A stretch of DNA of 15,592 nt, from assembly GCF_910587525.1 (NCBI RefSeq), contig NZ_CAJULS010000049.1:1-15592 (forward strand), given 5' to 3'. The notes under the pieces are model-generated. The model searched no databases, had not been told where the DNA came from, and was given only the letters and a program-made list of their open reading frames with translations. The position numbers were made by a program, and so were the translations under genes. Shown here in pieces: positions 1 to 6,381 of this stretch. Position 1 is the first letter of the stretch; the number at the start of each line of letters is the position of its first letter. The DNA is from an uncultured Oscillibacter sp. (lineage in GTDB: Bacteria > Bacillota > Clostridia > Oscillospirales > Oscillospiraceae).

Positions 1-580
1 GGACGATGGCCTTGGGCAGACGGAACTCGGGGATGCCGTACACCAGCACGCCGCCGGCCAGGTGCAGGGCCTCGAACACAGTGACCTCATACCCCTTCCG
101 GGCCAGGTCCCCGGCGCAGGTGAGGCCCGCAGGGCCGGAGCCGACGACGGCCACGCGGTGGCCGTTGGAGGCGGGCTTCTCCGCGGCGGCGGAGGCGTGG
201 GCGTTGTGCCAGTCGGCCACGAACCGCTCCAGGCGGCCGATGCCCACGGGATCGCCCTTCTTGCCCCGGACGCAGTACTTCTCGCACTGGCTCTCCTGGG
301 GGCAGACCCGGCCGCAGACGGCGGGCAGCGCACTTGTGGCGGCGATGATCTGATAAGCGGACTCAAAGTCGCCCTTGGCCACCTCCTGGATAAACTCAGG
401 GATATGTACCATGACCGGGCAGCCGGTCATGCAGGGCTTGTTCTTGCAGTTGAGGCACCGCTGTGCCTCATCCAAGGCCTGGGCTTCGGTATACCCCAGG
501 GCAACCTCCTCAAAGTTCTTATTGCGGACGTTGGGATCCTGGGAGGGCATGGGGTTTTTCTGTAAAGACATATTGGCCAT
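1..580 (-). CDS. nfnB: NfnB, large subunit of NADH-dependent ferredoxin:NADP+ oxidoreductase (GltA-like), 5' part only
   Basis: The first 193 residues are present; the gene runs off the left edge. The product matches the GltA/NfnB family: an N-terminal iron-sulfur domain followed by a FAD/NAD(P) fold. Two [4Fe-4S] cysteine sets are visible, C42-C45-C50-C54 (RCLNCKNKPCMTGC) and C89-C93-C99-C103 (VCGRVCP...C...C). A FAD-binding GSGPAG follows at about residues 147-152, then the family motif LAGGVLVYGIPEFRLPK. In NfnAB the large subunit carries the bifurcating FAD and binds NADP(H); the complex is cytoplasmic and couples NADH and reduced ferredoxin to NADPH formation. The ATG at 578-580 lies two bases after the nfnA stop, and its AAGGAGG (591-597) sits inside the nfnA end, so the two are co-translated. 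GltA-type proteins are often annotated as glutamate synthase small chain; adjacent nfnA argues for Nfn. Confidence 0.92.
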   Translation of the reverse strand, partial: MANMSLQKNPMPSQDPNVRNKNFEEVALGYTEAQALDEAQRCLNCKNKPCMTGCPVMVHIPEFIQEVAKGDFESAYQIIAATSALPAVCGRVCPQESQCEKYCVRGKKGDPVGIGRLERFVADWHNAHASAAAEKPASNGHRVAVVGSGPAGLTCAGDLARKGYEVTVFEALHLAGGVLVYGIPEFRLPKAIV

Positions 581-582
581 GA

Positions 583-1425
583 TTATTCGGCCTCCTTCTT
601 GAACAGGTTGCAGGTTTCCTCGTACTTGTGCTTCTCAAAGGGCACATACATCTGGTTGCGCTTCACAGCCAGGTCCCAGTCCACCTTGTGGCCGTCAAAA
701 TCCGGGCCGTCCACGCAGGCAAACTTCATCTCGCCGCCAACGCTCAGGCGGCAGCCGCCGCACATGCCGGTGCCGTCGATCATGATGGGGCTCATGGACA
801 CGGTGGTAGGCACGCCGTAAGGCTCCGTGGTCTTGCAGACGAATTTCATCATAATCATGGGGCCGATGGCGAAAATCTCGTCATACTGGTTGCCCTCGTC
901 CAGCAGCTCTTTCAGGGCCTCGGTGACAAGGCCCTTGCGGCCGTAGGAGCCGTCGTCGGTGCAGATAACCAGCTTGTCGCTGGACTTCTTGAAATCCTCC
1001 TCCAGAATCACCAGATCCTGGCTCTTAAAGCCCACCACAGCGTGGACCTCGGCCCCGTCGTCGTGGAACTTTTTCAGCACGGGGTACGCAATGGCGCAGC
1101 CGACGCCGCCGCCCACCACGCACACCTTCTTCTTGCCGGCAGTCTCGGTGGGCTTGCCCAGGGGGCCCACAAAGTCCTGAAGGCAGTCGCCCTCGTTCAG
1201 GTGGCGGAGCTTCTCGGTGGTGGCGCCCGCCGTCTGGACGATGATGGTGACGGTGCCCTTCTCCGGATCGTAGTTGTTGATAGTGATGGGGATGCGCTCG
1301 CCCTTCTCGTCCACCCGCAAAATGATGAACTGGCCGGGCTGGGCCTTTTTGGCGATCAGCGGTGCCTTGATCTCATACAGCGTCACGGTCGGCCGCAGGG
1401 CCTCTTTTCTTACGATCTCATACAT
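583..1425 (-). CDS. nfnA: NfnA, small subunit of NADH-dependent ferredoxin:NADP+ oxidoreductase (PyrK-like FAD/[2Fe-2S] protein)
   Basis: This 280-residue protein has the ferredoxin-reductase layout of PyrK and sulfide-dehydrogenase beta subunits. An N-terminal FAD-binding barrel includes RIPIT at 44-48. A nucleotide-binding VGGGVG lies at 104-109. A C-terminal [2Fe-2S] motif reads DGTGMCGGCRL...FACVDGP, with candidate ligands D217, C222, C225 and C237. An Asp in place of the first Cys is what I recall for NfnA, against four Cys in PyrK, and it separates this gene from pyrimidine synthesis. In the complex this subunit binds NAD(H) and passes electrons to NfnB. The start at 1425 is chosen because GAAGGAAG lies just upstream; an in-frame ATG seven codons earlier lacks a ribosome site. 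It is first in an operon with nfnB behind the promoter at 1503-1531. Confidence 0.92.
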   Translation of the reverse strand: MYEIVRKEALRPTVTLYEIKAPLIAKKAQPGQFIILRVDEKGERIPITINNYDPEKGTVTIIVQTAGATTEKLRHLNEGDCLQDFVGPLGKPTETAGKKKVCVVGGGVGCAIAYPVLKKFHDDGAEVHAVVGFKSQDLVILEEDFKKSSDKLVICTDDGSYGRKGLVTEALKELLDEGNQYDEIFAIGPMIMMKFVCKTTEPYGVPTTVSMSPIMIDGTGMCGGCRLSVGGEMKFACVDGPDFDGHKVDWDLAVKRNQMYVPFEKHKYEETCNLFKKEAE

Positions 1426-1502
1426 GTTGCTTCCTTCTTTCCACATCTTCGGATGTTCGGATTTGCACAGCTTAGTTCTCTTTCCTCAGATACACTTTTT
1501 CT

Positions 1503-1531
1503 ATTTTACACGAACCGCGGCAAGCCGTCAA
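1503..1531 (-). promoter_or_regulatory. Sigma-A promoter of nfnAB
   Basis: On the minus strand TTGACG (1526-1531) and TAAAAT (1503-1508) are separated by exactly 17 bp. They lie about 80 bases upstream of the nfnA ATG, leaving an untranslated leader of roughly 70 nt. No operator was recognised in the leader. Confidence 0.8.
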
Positions 1532-1718
1532 TCGCTTTCCGTCCGAAGCGGGAAAAAAACGTCCTTTTACTTTTCGTGTTGATGAGTTTTAGCACCGGCG
1601 ATGTCACGAAGTCCCTTTTCAGATTGGTGCTGCTCAACACCCTTTTGCTAAACCATTCGTCAAAATATCAAAAGCGGACAGTCAGCTTTGAAATGCAACT
1701 GCCCAATAACTGAAAATT

Positions 1719-1885
1719 TTATTCCAAAGCCGCAAGATCTGACCGCTCATCGGTTATGCCCCTGCAACTGCTTTTTATGCTCCCAGCATTTGATAACATC
1801 CTTTAAAGAGTTGCCCTGATTATCTGCAAAGAAATCCCGAATATATATTAAGTATATGTTTTCATTGCTTATGCAACCTATTTTC
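1719..1885 (-). pseudogene. Decayed C-terminal remnant of a SAP/DUF6434-like protein
   Basis: No long open frame is left, but the minus strand still reads YIRDFFADNQGNSLKDVIKC followed by WEHKKQLQGHNR and a TGA at 1747-1749. In a second frame the reading continues ERSDLAALE and ends at a TAA (1719-1721). Together these reproduce the C-terminal pattern I recall for SAP-domain/DUF6434 proteins of Clostridia (..IRDFFADN.GKS..DAIKCW..KK.L.GHNRYE.SDL.AL). The break fits loss of about two bases between HNR and the following Tyr-Glu. Upstream of about 1885 the similarity fades and no start or ribosome site is seen. It lies in the AT-richer spacer between nfnA and rubrerythrin. The family assignment is from memory, so it is moderately sure; that it is a broken coding remnant is more secure than the name. 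Confidence 0.55.
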
Positions 1886-1932
1886 GACAGTTAGTTTTGT
1901 AGTGGCGGCATTGTAATAAATTCCCATTGCCG

Positions 1933-1959
1933 GGAGGTTATCCATGATGGATAACCTCC
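1933..1959. repeat. Perfect 27-bp palindrome with a 3-nt centre
   Basis: The arms GGAGGTTATCCA (1933-1944) and TGGATAACCTCC (1948-1959) are exact complements around TGA. There is no T-run on either side, so it is not a typical terminator. It lies about 90 bases upstream of the rubrerythrin -35 box and next to the decayed remnant. It could be an operator, or a hairpin that hides a ribosome-site-like GGAGG. Confidence 0.75.
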
Positions 1960-2048
1960 TATTCAGTCATTTTGACGAAAGGTGGCATTTCTCAACACAA
2001 AAGGTAAAAAGGGGGAAAAGCCATCCCTTTTTCCAAAGCTGTTTTGAT

Positions 2049-2077
2049 TTGACTTTCCCAAGGGGCCGTGTTATCCT
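2049..2077 (+). promoter_or_regulatory. Sigma-A promoter of rubrerythrin
   Basis: TTGACT (2049-2054) and TATCCT (2072-2077) are separated by 17 bp. The gene's GGGAGGAG ribosome site begins 13 bases downstream of the -10, so the leader is very short. No PerR or Fur box was recognised. Confidence 0.75.
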
Positions 2078-2105
2078 GACAAAAAGCAAAGGGAGGAGTG
2101 TTCCT

Positions 2106-2630
2106 ATGGAATTGAAAGACACAAAGACAGCCGAGAATCTCCGCAAAGCGCTGGCCGGAGAGTCCATTGCCCGCAACAAATACACCTATTTCGCGCAGGC
2201 GGCCCGGGCCAACGGAGACGATGAGGTTGCCGCCGCCTTTGAGCAGATGGCAGTCAATGAGATGATGCACGCCAGGTTCTGGTACGAGCATCTGTTCGGG
2301 CGTCCCTCAGAGACAAAGGCGTGCCTGACGCAGGCGGCGCAGGGCGAGTACAGCGAGTGGCACAACATGTACCCGGAATTCGCCCGGCAGGCCCGGGAGG
2401 ATGGCCTGGAGGAACTGGCTGCTATGTTTGAGAAAGTGGCGGCTATTGAGCAGAGCCATGAGCAGAGATTTCTGAACCTGCTTGCCAAAATGGGCGCGGC
2501 GCCGGAGCCCCCGCAGCCGCAGTCGGGTTGGCGGTGTCAATTCTGCGGCGCGGTTTTTCAGAGCCGGCCCGATGTGTGCGACACCTGTGAGGCGATTGGG
2601 GCGTTTGAATATTTTGACAATGGAAAATGA
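2106..2630 (+). CDS. rbr: Rubrerythrin (diiron peroxidase with C-terminal rubredoxin-like domain)
   Basis: This 174-residue cytoplasmic protein reduces hydrogen peroxide in anaerobes, using electrons delivered through its rubredoxin-like centre. The ferritin-like four-helix domain (about 1-125) keeps the expected iron ligands: E19, the E52-x2-H55 pair (NEMMH), E81 and E84 (GEYSEWHNMYPEFA), and E115-x2-H118 (IEQSHE). The C-terminal domain has WRCQFCG and VCDTC, giving C144, C147, C158 and C161 for a Fe(Cys)4 site. It is somewhat shorter than the roughly 190 residues of classical rubrerythrin. The ATG at 2106 has GGAGGAG seven bases upstream and a promoter just before it. The frame stays open upstream to 1944, but that part overlaps the promoter and is not counted. 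It is divergent from nfnAB, in keeping with a redox-stress locus. Confidence 0.95.
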   Translation: MELKDTKTAENLRKALAGESIARNKYTYFAQAARANGDDEVAAAFEQMAVNEMMHARFWYEHLFGRPSETKACLTQAAQGEYSEWHNMYPEFARQAREDGLEELAAMFEKVAAIEQSHEQRFLNLLAKMGAAPEPPQPQSGWRCQFCGAVFQSRPDVCDTCEAIGAFEYFDNGK

Positions 2631-2731
2631 ACATACGGGGAGCGCAGCCCAGGACCATTGGCGGGCAGGCGGCTCTGAGGCCGGAGCCTTTGAAAGCGCC
2701 CGGTCTGTCCGCAGATTCTCCCCGGTCCCTT

Positions 2732-2760
2732 GGTCCAGAGGCGATTTTCGCTTCTGGACC
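2732..2760 (+). terminator. Hairpin downstream of rubrerythrin, possible weak terminator
   Basis: GGTCCAGAGGCG (2732-2743) and CGCTTCTGGACC (2749-2760) form a 12-bp stem with one G-U-type pair and an ATTTT loop. Only GTTTG follows, so termination would be weak. It lies between the convergent rubrerythrin and Crp-family genes and could serve both; the rest of 2631-2892 shows GC-rich partial repeats but no gene. Confidence 0.4.
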
Positions 2761-2892
2761 GTTTGATTCCCGGAGCAGCTCCCTCTGCACAGCCCTTGAC
2801 CGGCACAGCCCGCCGGGCCCCATCCGGATGCGGCTTTTCCGGCCTGCCTATCCGGCCTCCGCCGGTTGTAAACAGGGGTTTCCGCGCTTCCC

Positions 2893-3552
2893 TCAGAGCA
2901 GAGTAAACCGCCGCCCCTCGGAGCGGACCACGCCCTCCTCCCGCAGCCGCTTCAGCTCCCGCATCATGGCGCTGCGGTCCGTGGCGATGTAATCCGCCAG
3001 CACACTGAGGGAGAAGGGCAGGGTAAAGCTGGCCCCTCCGGTACGGCCGGCCAGCTGCCGGAAATAGCACAGCAGCTTTTCCCGGATAGAACGGCGGGAG
3101 AGCACATCGATCCGCTCCGACAGCGCCTGAGCCTTGCTGGCCATCAGGCGCAGCATGTTCTGCACCAGAGCACTGTGATAGGCGCAGGCATTCTCGCACC
3201 GCCGGAGGATATGGGGATAGTCGATAAAGAGCACCTCGCAGGGGGCGCGGCACACCACCTCCAGGCTGTCTCCCGCTGAGCCGGCAAAGGCCAGATCCCG
3301 GCCAAACACGCCTCCAGGGCCCAGCTCCTCCATCACGGTGGCCACGCCCTCCTCATCAATGCGGATCAGCGCAGCCGTCCCCCGCTCGACAATACCCACG
3401 TCATTCCGCTGGGCATCCCCAAAGTCATAGATCAATTCGTCGCTTTGATAGGACCGCCCCACCGCCTGAAAGCAGGGCAGCATCTTCCGGTACTCCTCAT
3501 AGCTGATATCCTGAAACAGCGGGCTCTTTTCCAACTCCTGCGGAGCCAGCAT
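2893..3552 (-). CDS. Crp/Fnr-family transcriptional regulator
   Basis: This 219-residue DNA-binding protein has the standard Crp/Fnr order: an N-terminal cyclic-nucleotide-binding-type beta barrel (about 12-120), a dimerisation helix (about 126-150) and a C-terminal winged helix-turn-helix. The recognition segment LADYIATDRSAMMRELKRL (about 185-203) is followed by the wing EEGVVRSEGRRFTLL. The barrel lacks the R-[ST]-A phosphate-binding motif that marks true cAMP receptors (FGRDLAFAGSAGDS instead), and there is no FNR-type N-terminal cysteine cluster, so the signal is unknown. The ATG at 3552 has GAGGAGAGAGG upstream; a longer in-frame start 29 codons earlier would overlap the promoter. It is divergent from a CBS-domain gene and may regulate it, itself, or the neighbouring redox genes (inference). 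Confidence 0.88.
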   Translation of the reverse strand: MLAPQELEKSPLFQDISYEEYRKMLPCFQAVGRSYQSDELIYDFGDAQRNDVGIVERGTAALIRIDEEGVATVMEELGPGGVFGRDLAFAGSAGDSLEVVCRAPCEVLFIDYPHILRRCENACAYHSALVQNMLRLMASKAQALSERIDVLSRRSIREKLLCYFRQLAGRTGGASFTLPFSLSVLADYIATDRSAMMRELKRLREEGVVRSEGRRFTLL

Positions 3553-3591
3553 ATCCCTCTCTCCTCTCTGTGTTGCATATACGACACTCTT

Positions 3592-3620
3592 ATCATACCA
3601 GCATCCGGCAGAAATGTAAA
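3592..3620 (-). promoter_or_regulatory. Promoter of the Crp/Fnr-family gene, extended -10
   Basis: On the minus strand TTTACA (3615-3620) and TATGAT (3592-3597) are 17 bp apart, and the -10 is preceded by TGG, an extended -10. The transcript would start about 33 bases before the ATG at 3552. Confidence 0.75.
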
Positions 3621-3648
3621 GGTCAATCTTTCCCCGCAAGATTTAAGG

Positions 3649-3664
3649 CAAATTTCACAATTTG
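3649..3664. promoter_or_regulatory. Palindromic candidate operator between the Crp-family and CBS genes
   Basis: CAAATTTCACAATTTG is an inverted repeat (CAAATT/AATTTG around four central bases) of the size and symmetry bound by Crp/Fnr dimers. It sits about 29 bp upstream of the regulator's -35 and about 27 bp upstream of a -10-like TATACT on the plus strand, so it could act on both genes. It is not a textbook FNR or CRP box; the role is inferred from position and symmetry. Confidence 0.4.
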
Positions 3665-3690
3665 TTCATCAAAATAAAAAAGCTCTCTTG

Positions 3691-3696
3691 TATACT
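3691..3696 (+). promoter_or_regulatory. -10-like element of the CBS gene, poor -35
   Basis: TATACT lies in TTGTATACTATAACC, about 75 bases before the ATG. The sequence 17 bp upstream (ATCAAA) is a poor -35, which would fit an activator-dependent promoter served by the palindrome at 3649-3664. The exact -10 hexamer is uncertain. Confidence 0.35.
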
Positions 3697-3772
3697 ATAA
3701 CCAGCAAAATACCCATAAGTTGCCACTCACCTCAGGCGGGACCGCCCGCCGCCAGCGAGAAACGAGGCTATT

Positions 3773-4225
3773 ATGAATATCGCTTACTTTCTGCTCCCCA
3801 AAAGCCGTACCGCCTATCTCTATGACGACTATACCGTCCGTCAGGGATTGGAGAAAATGCGGTATCACGGATACGCGGCCATCCCCGTTATCTCCCGCGG
3901 CGGAAAATACGTGGGCACCGTCAGTGAGGGGGATTTTCTCTGGTGCCTGCTCTCCGAGGAGGGCGGCCGCCACGCCACCCGCAGTCTGAAGGATCTGGAA
4001 AAACTCCATGTGCGGGATCTCCTCTGCGAGGACAGCGCACCCCCGGTGGGCATCACCGTCAGCATGGAAGAACTGCTCACCAGCGCCATGAATCAGAACT
4101 TTGTCCCCGTGGTGGACGATCTGGAAAATTTCATTGGCATCATCACCAGAAAAGACATCATCCGCTATTTTGCCGAGCAGAACAATCCGGCGGCCCTCAC
4201 CCAGCGTATGCGGAAGATCGTATGA
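3773..4225 (+). CDS. Two-CBS-domain protein
   Basis: This 150-residue soluble protein consists almost entirely of a CBS pair, a module that usually binds adenosine-type ligands and acts as an energy or redox sensor. The first CBS (about 14-60) contains YDDYTVRQGLEKMRYHGYAA, IPVI and YVGTVSEGDF. The second (about 80-135) contains VGITVSMEELL, FVPVVDD and FIGIITRKDIIRYF. There is no attached enzyme, channel or DNA-binding domain. The ATG at 3773 has a modest ribosome site (AACGAGG). It is transcribed away from the Crp-family gene, and its stop codon directly abuts the multi-hairpin element at 4226. Its partner or target cannot be read from the sequence. Confidence 0.88.
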   Translation: MNIAYFLLPKSRTAYLYDDYTVRQGLEKMRYHGYAAIPVISRGGKYVGTVSEGDFLWCLLSEEGGRHATRSLKDLEKLHVRDLLCEDSAPPVGITVSMEELLTSAMNQNFVPVVDDLENFIGIITRKDIIRYFAEQNNPAALTQRMRKIV

Positions 4226-4419
4226 TATAGTTGAAGCACTTGAAACTCCGCAACTTGCGGATGTTCAACCAGCGGGGCGAAGCCCCGCTGGACGGGCATT
4301 GCCCGTGTGCCTCAACTATGAAATCAAACACACGCCCGCTTATGCGGGCTCTGGCGGCAGTTTTACTGCCGCCAGGTTGAAAAGAATCAGAATGATTCTT
4401 TTCAAGTGTGCTGACTATA
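4226..4419. repeat. Chain of six short-loop hairpins enclosed by imperfect terminal inverted repeats
   Basis: No gene fits here. Six stem-loops follow one another: TCCGCA/TGCGGA (4247-4261, with flanking TTGAA 4240-4244 and TTCAA 4264-4268 extending it); CCAGCGGGGC/GCCCCGCTGG (4269-4291, loop GAA); ACGGGC/GCCCGT (4292-4306, loop ATT); GCCCGC/GCGGGC (4334-4349, loop TTAT); CTGGCGGCAGT/ACTGCCGCCAG (4351-4375, loop TTT); and TTGAAAAGAATCA/TGATTCTTTTCAA (4377-4405, loop GAA). The ends TATAGTTGAAGCAC (4226-4239) and GTGTGCTGACTATA (4406-4419) pair imperfectly, closing the whole as one multibranched structure. The 5' edge directly abuts the CBS stop codon. It could be a MITE- or BOX-like dispersed repeat, or a structured 3'UTR RNA. 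Confidence 0.75.
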
Positions 4420-4426
4420 AAAGGCG

Positions 4427-4460
4427 AAGGCCGGCAGGGCTGTGCCCTGCCGGCCTTTTT
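4427..4460 (+). terminator. Strong Rho-independent terminator
   Basis: GGCCGGCAGGGC (4429-4440) and GCCCTGCCGGCC (4444-4455) form a perfect 12-bp stem with a TGT loop, followed by TTTTT. It ends the CBS-gene transcript after the hairpin element. On the other strand the stem is followed by TTCGCCTTTT, so it may also terminate the convergent ABC-F gene, whose stop lies nine bases away. Confidence 0.88.
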
Positions 4461-4468
4461 ATGTCCGC

Positions 4469-6247
4469 TCACCCGTTTTGGGCGTCGATCTTCTCTTTCA
4501 GCTCGTTGAGGTAGACCCAGCGCTCCGTCTTCTCCTCCAGCGCCGCCTCCAGGACAGTCTGCCGGTCCTGCAGTTCCTGCAGCTTCAAATAGTCGCTGCC
4601 GCAGCGGTCCTGGTCCACCCGGCAGGCCGCCAGCGCCTCCTCCAGGGCCGCCAGCTCGCCGTCGATGGCGTCAAACTCCTGCTGCTCCCTGTAGGTGAAT
4701 TTCAGCTTCCGCTCCCGGGGGCGTTCCCCCGCCGGGCGGGGCTTTTCCGCCTCTCCGGGGGCCGCCTCCTCCGGCTGGCGCTTCTTCGCCCAGTCGGACC
4801 AGTTGCCGGTGAAACGCAGCACCTGTCCGTCCCGCACCTCAAAGATGGACTCCGCCAGCTTGTCCAAAAAGAAGCGGTCATGGGACACCGCCAGAATGGG
4901 ACCGGGAAAGCTCTGGAGGTAATCCTCCAGAATGGAGAGCGTGGTTACGTCCAGGTCATTGGTGGGTTCGTCCAGCAGCAGCACGTTGGGCGCCGCCATC
5001 AGCACAGAGAGCAGATACAGCCGCCGCCGCTCCCCGCCGGAGAGCCGCCCGATTGGCACAGACTGCAAATCTCCGGGGAAGAGGAACCGCTCCATCATCT
5101 GATTGGCAGAGATAATCCCCTCGCCGGTTTTAACTTCGTCGGCAATCGAGTGGATAAAGTCGTACACCCGCCGGTTCAGATCCAGCTCCCGGCCCTCCTG
5201 AGAGAAGTGTCCAATCTTCACCGTGGCCCCGGTTTCCACCTCTCCGGAATCCGGGGCCAATTCCCCGGAGATCAGATGCAGCAATGTGGACTTTCCCGCT
5301 CCGTTGCAGCCCACAATGCCGATGCGGTCTCCCCGCAACAGGTTGTAGGAAAAGCCCTGGATGACCGCGCGGCCGCCGTAGCCCTTGGACACGTCCCGCA
5401 GCTCGATGAGCTTTTTCCCCAGCCGGCTGGAGGCCGCCGCCATCCGCACGGCCTCATCCGTCTCCGGCGCCTCCTGATTCAACAGATTTTCATATCGCTG
5501 GATGCGCTCTTTGGACTTGGTGGAACGGGCCTTGCAGCCCCGCATGATCCACTCCCGCTCACGGCGGAGGACGGACTGCCGTTTGCGCTCGGAGGCCTCC
5601 GCCATAGCCGCCCGTGCCTCCCGCAGCTCCAGGTATTTGGAGTAGTTGGCCTCGTAGTGGTACAGCTTCCCCCGGCTCAGCTCGGTGATGTGGTTCACCA
5701 CCCGCTCCAGAAAGTAGCGGTCATGGGTTACCATCACCAAACCTCCGTGAAATTTCCGCAGCCACTCCTCCAGCCAGGCCACCATCTCGCTGTCCAGATG
5801 GTTGGTGGGCTCGTCCAGCACCAGCACGTCCGCCGGGTGGATCAGCGCCGCCGCCAGGGCCGCCCGCTTTCTCTGGCCGCCGGAGAGGCTGCCCACCCTC
5901 TGGTCATAGTCCGGCAGGCCCAGCCGGTTCAGCATGGACTTGGCCTCATACTCGTTCAGCGCCCGGAACTCCGCCGGGAAGTGGAGAAAGACCTGCTCCA
6001 AAACGGTAGCACCGTCCTCCATCACCGGGTTCTGGGACAGGACGCTCACCTGGATGTTGGGATTGCGGGCGATGGAGCCGGCGTCCGCCTCCAGGGTCCC
6101 CGCCAGCACCTTTAAAAAGGTGGATTTGCCGGTGCCGTTGATGCCGATGATACCGGTCTTGTCCCCTTCGTTCAAGTAAAAATTCACATCGTCCAGCAGC
6201 TGGCGGCTGCCGAAGTTGATGGAGAGATGTTCCGCGGATAGCAGCAT
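4469..6247 (-). CDS. ABC-F family ATPase, Uup-like
   Basis: This 592-residue cytoplasmic protein has two ABC ATPase domains and no membrane segments, the ABC-F plan; members act at the ribosome or in nucleic-acid maintenance. Domain 1 has Walker A GINGTGKST (35-43), signature LSGGQ (121-125) and Walker B VLVLDEPTNHLD (141-152). A charged linker (about 205-260, RREREWIMRGCKARSTKSK) separates it from domain 2, with GCNGAGKST (313-321), LSGGE (402-406) and VLLLDEPTNDLD (422-433). The C-terminal tail (about 515-590) is a predicted coiled coil after a Pro/Glu-rich spacer; this and DVTTLSILEDYLQSFPGP resemble Uup rather than EttA. Nothing marks it as a resistance protein. The ATG at 6247 has GGAGG seven bases upstream. 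Confidence 0.92.
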   Translation of the reverse strand: MLLSAEHLSINFGSRQLLDDVNFYLNEGDKTGIIGINGTGKSTFLKVLAGTLEADAGSIARNPNIQVSVLSQNPVMEDGATVLEQVFLHFPAEFRALNEYEAKSMLNRLGLPDYDQRVGSLSGGQRKRAALAAALIHPADVLVLDEPTNHLDSEMVAWLEEWLRKFHGGLVMVTHDRYFLERVVNHITELSRGKLYHYEANYSKYLELREARAAMAEASERKRQSVLRREREWIMRGCKARSTKSKERIQRYENLLNQEAPETDEAVRMAAASSRLGKKLIELRDVSKGYGGRAVIQGFSYNLLRGDRIGIVGCNGAGKSTLLHLISGELAPDSGEVETGATVKIGHFSQEGRELDLNRRVYDFIHSIADEVKTGEGIISANQMMERFLFPGDLQSVPIGRLSGGERRRLYLLSVLMAAPNVLLLDEPTNDLDVTTLSILEDYLQSFPGPILAVSHDRFFLDKLAESIFEVRDGQVLRFTGNWSDWAKKRQPEEAAPGEAEKPRPAGERPRERKLKFTYREQQEFDAIDGELAALEEALAACRVDQDRCGSDYLKLQELQDRQTVLEAALEEKTERWVYLNELKEKIDAQNG

Positions 6248-6278
6248 GGGCGGACCTCCTGCGTCTTAAAATATCTAG

Positions 6279-6294
6279 CGTTCCCTTTGGAACG
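6279..6294 (-). promoter_or_regulatory. Small hairpin in the ABC-F leader
   Basis: CGTTCC/GGAACG with a four-base loop lies about 32 bases before the ABC-F start and is followed on the minus strand by CTAGATATTTT. Some ABC-F genes are controlled by leader attenuation, but this stem is short, and no leader peptide or clear promoter was found in 6248-6381. Confidence 0.25.
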
Positions 6295-6337
6295 TGCTGC
6301 CTCTGTTCTTTTCAAAATCCACTGGATGGAAATTTTT

Positions 6338-6360
6338 CGGACAGCCGCGGCGGCTGTCCG
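6338..6360. other. GC-rich perfect hairpin downstream of the yciI-like gene
   Basis: CGGACAGCCG (6338-6347) and CGGCTGTCCG (6351-6360) form a 10-bp stem with a CGG loop, 21 bases after the yciI-like stop. On the minus strand it is followed by AAAAATTT rather than a T-run, so it is a poor intrinsic terminator, though it could stabilise a 3' end. Confidence 0.5.
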
Positions 6361-6381
6361 GCAGATCGGAAACCCCGGCAG

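Noticed and set aside
628..1713. 361-codon open frame on the plus strand, with a tail reaching into the spacer at 1560-1713
   Set aside because: Most of it is antisense to nfnA. The tail has no ribosome site, start context or recognisable motif.
1944..2105. In-frame N-terminal extension of rubrerythrin starting with ATG at 1944, preceded by GGGAGG
   Set aside because: It runs through the -35/-10 pair at 2049-2077, and a better ribosome site stands before the ATG at 2106, where the rubrerythrin family sequence begins. The upstream GGAGG belongs to the palindrome.
2631..2892. Possible small gene between rubrerythrin and the Crp-family gene
   Set aside because: Open frames here overlap others, lack ribosome sites and show no family pattern; the stretch holds only GC-rich partial inverted repeats and the hairpin at 2732-2760.
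4247..4405. CRISPR-like or simple tandem repeat
   Set aside because: The hairpins differ from one another in sequence and spacing; there is no constant repeat and no spacers.
4442..6115. 557-codon open frame on the plus strand
   Set aside because: It is antisense to the ABC-F gene, whose motifs are complete; the plus-strand product is low-complexity and shows no family pattern. GC-rich codon use opens such shadow frames.
6338..6360. Intrinsic terminator after the yciI-like gene
   Set aside because: The hairpin is perfect but is followed by AAAAATTT instead of a T-run in the direction of transcription, so it is listed only as a hairpin.
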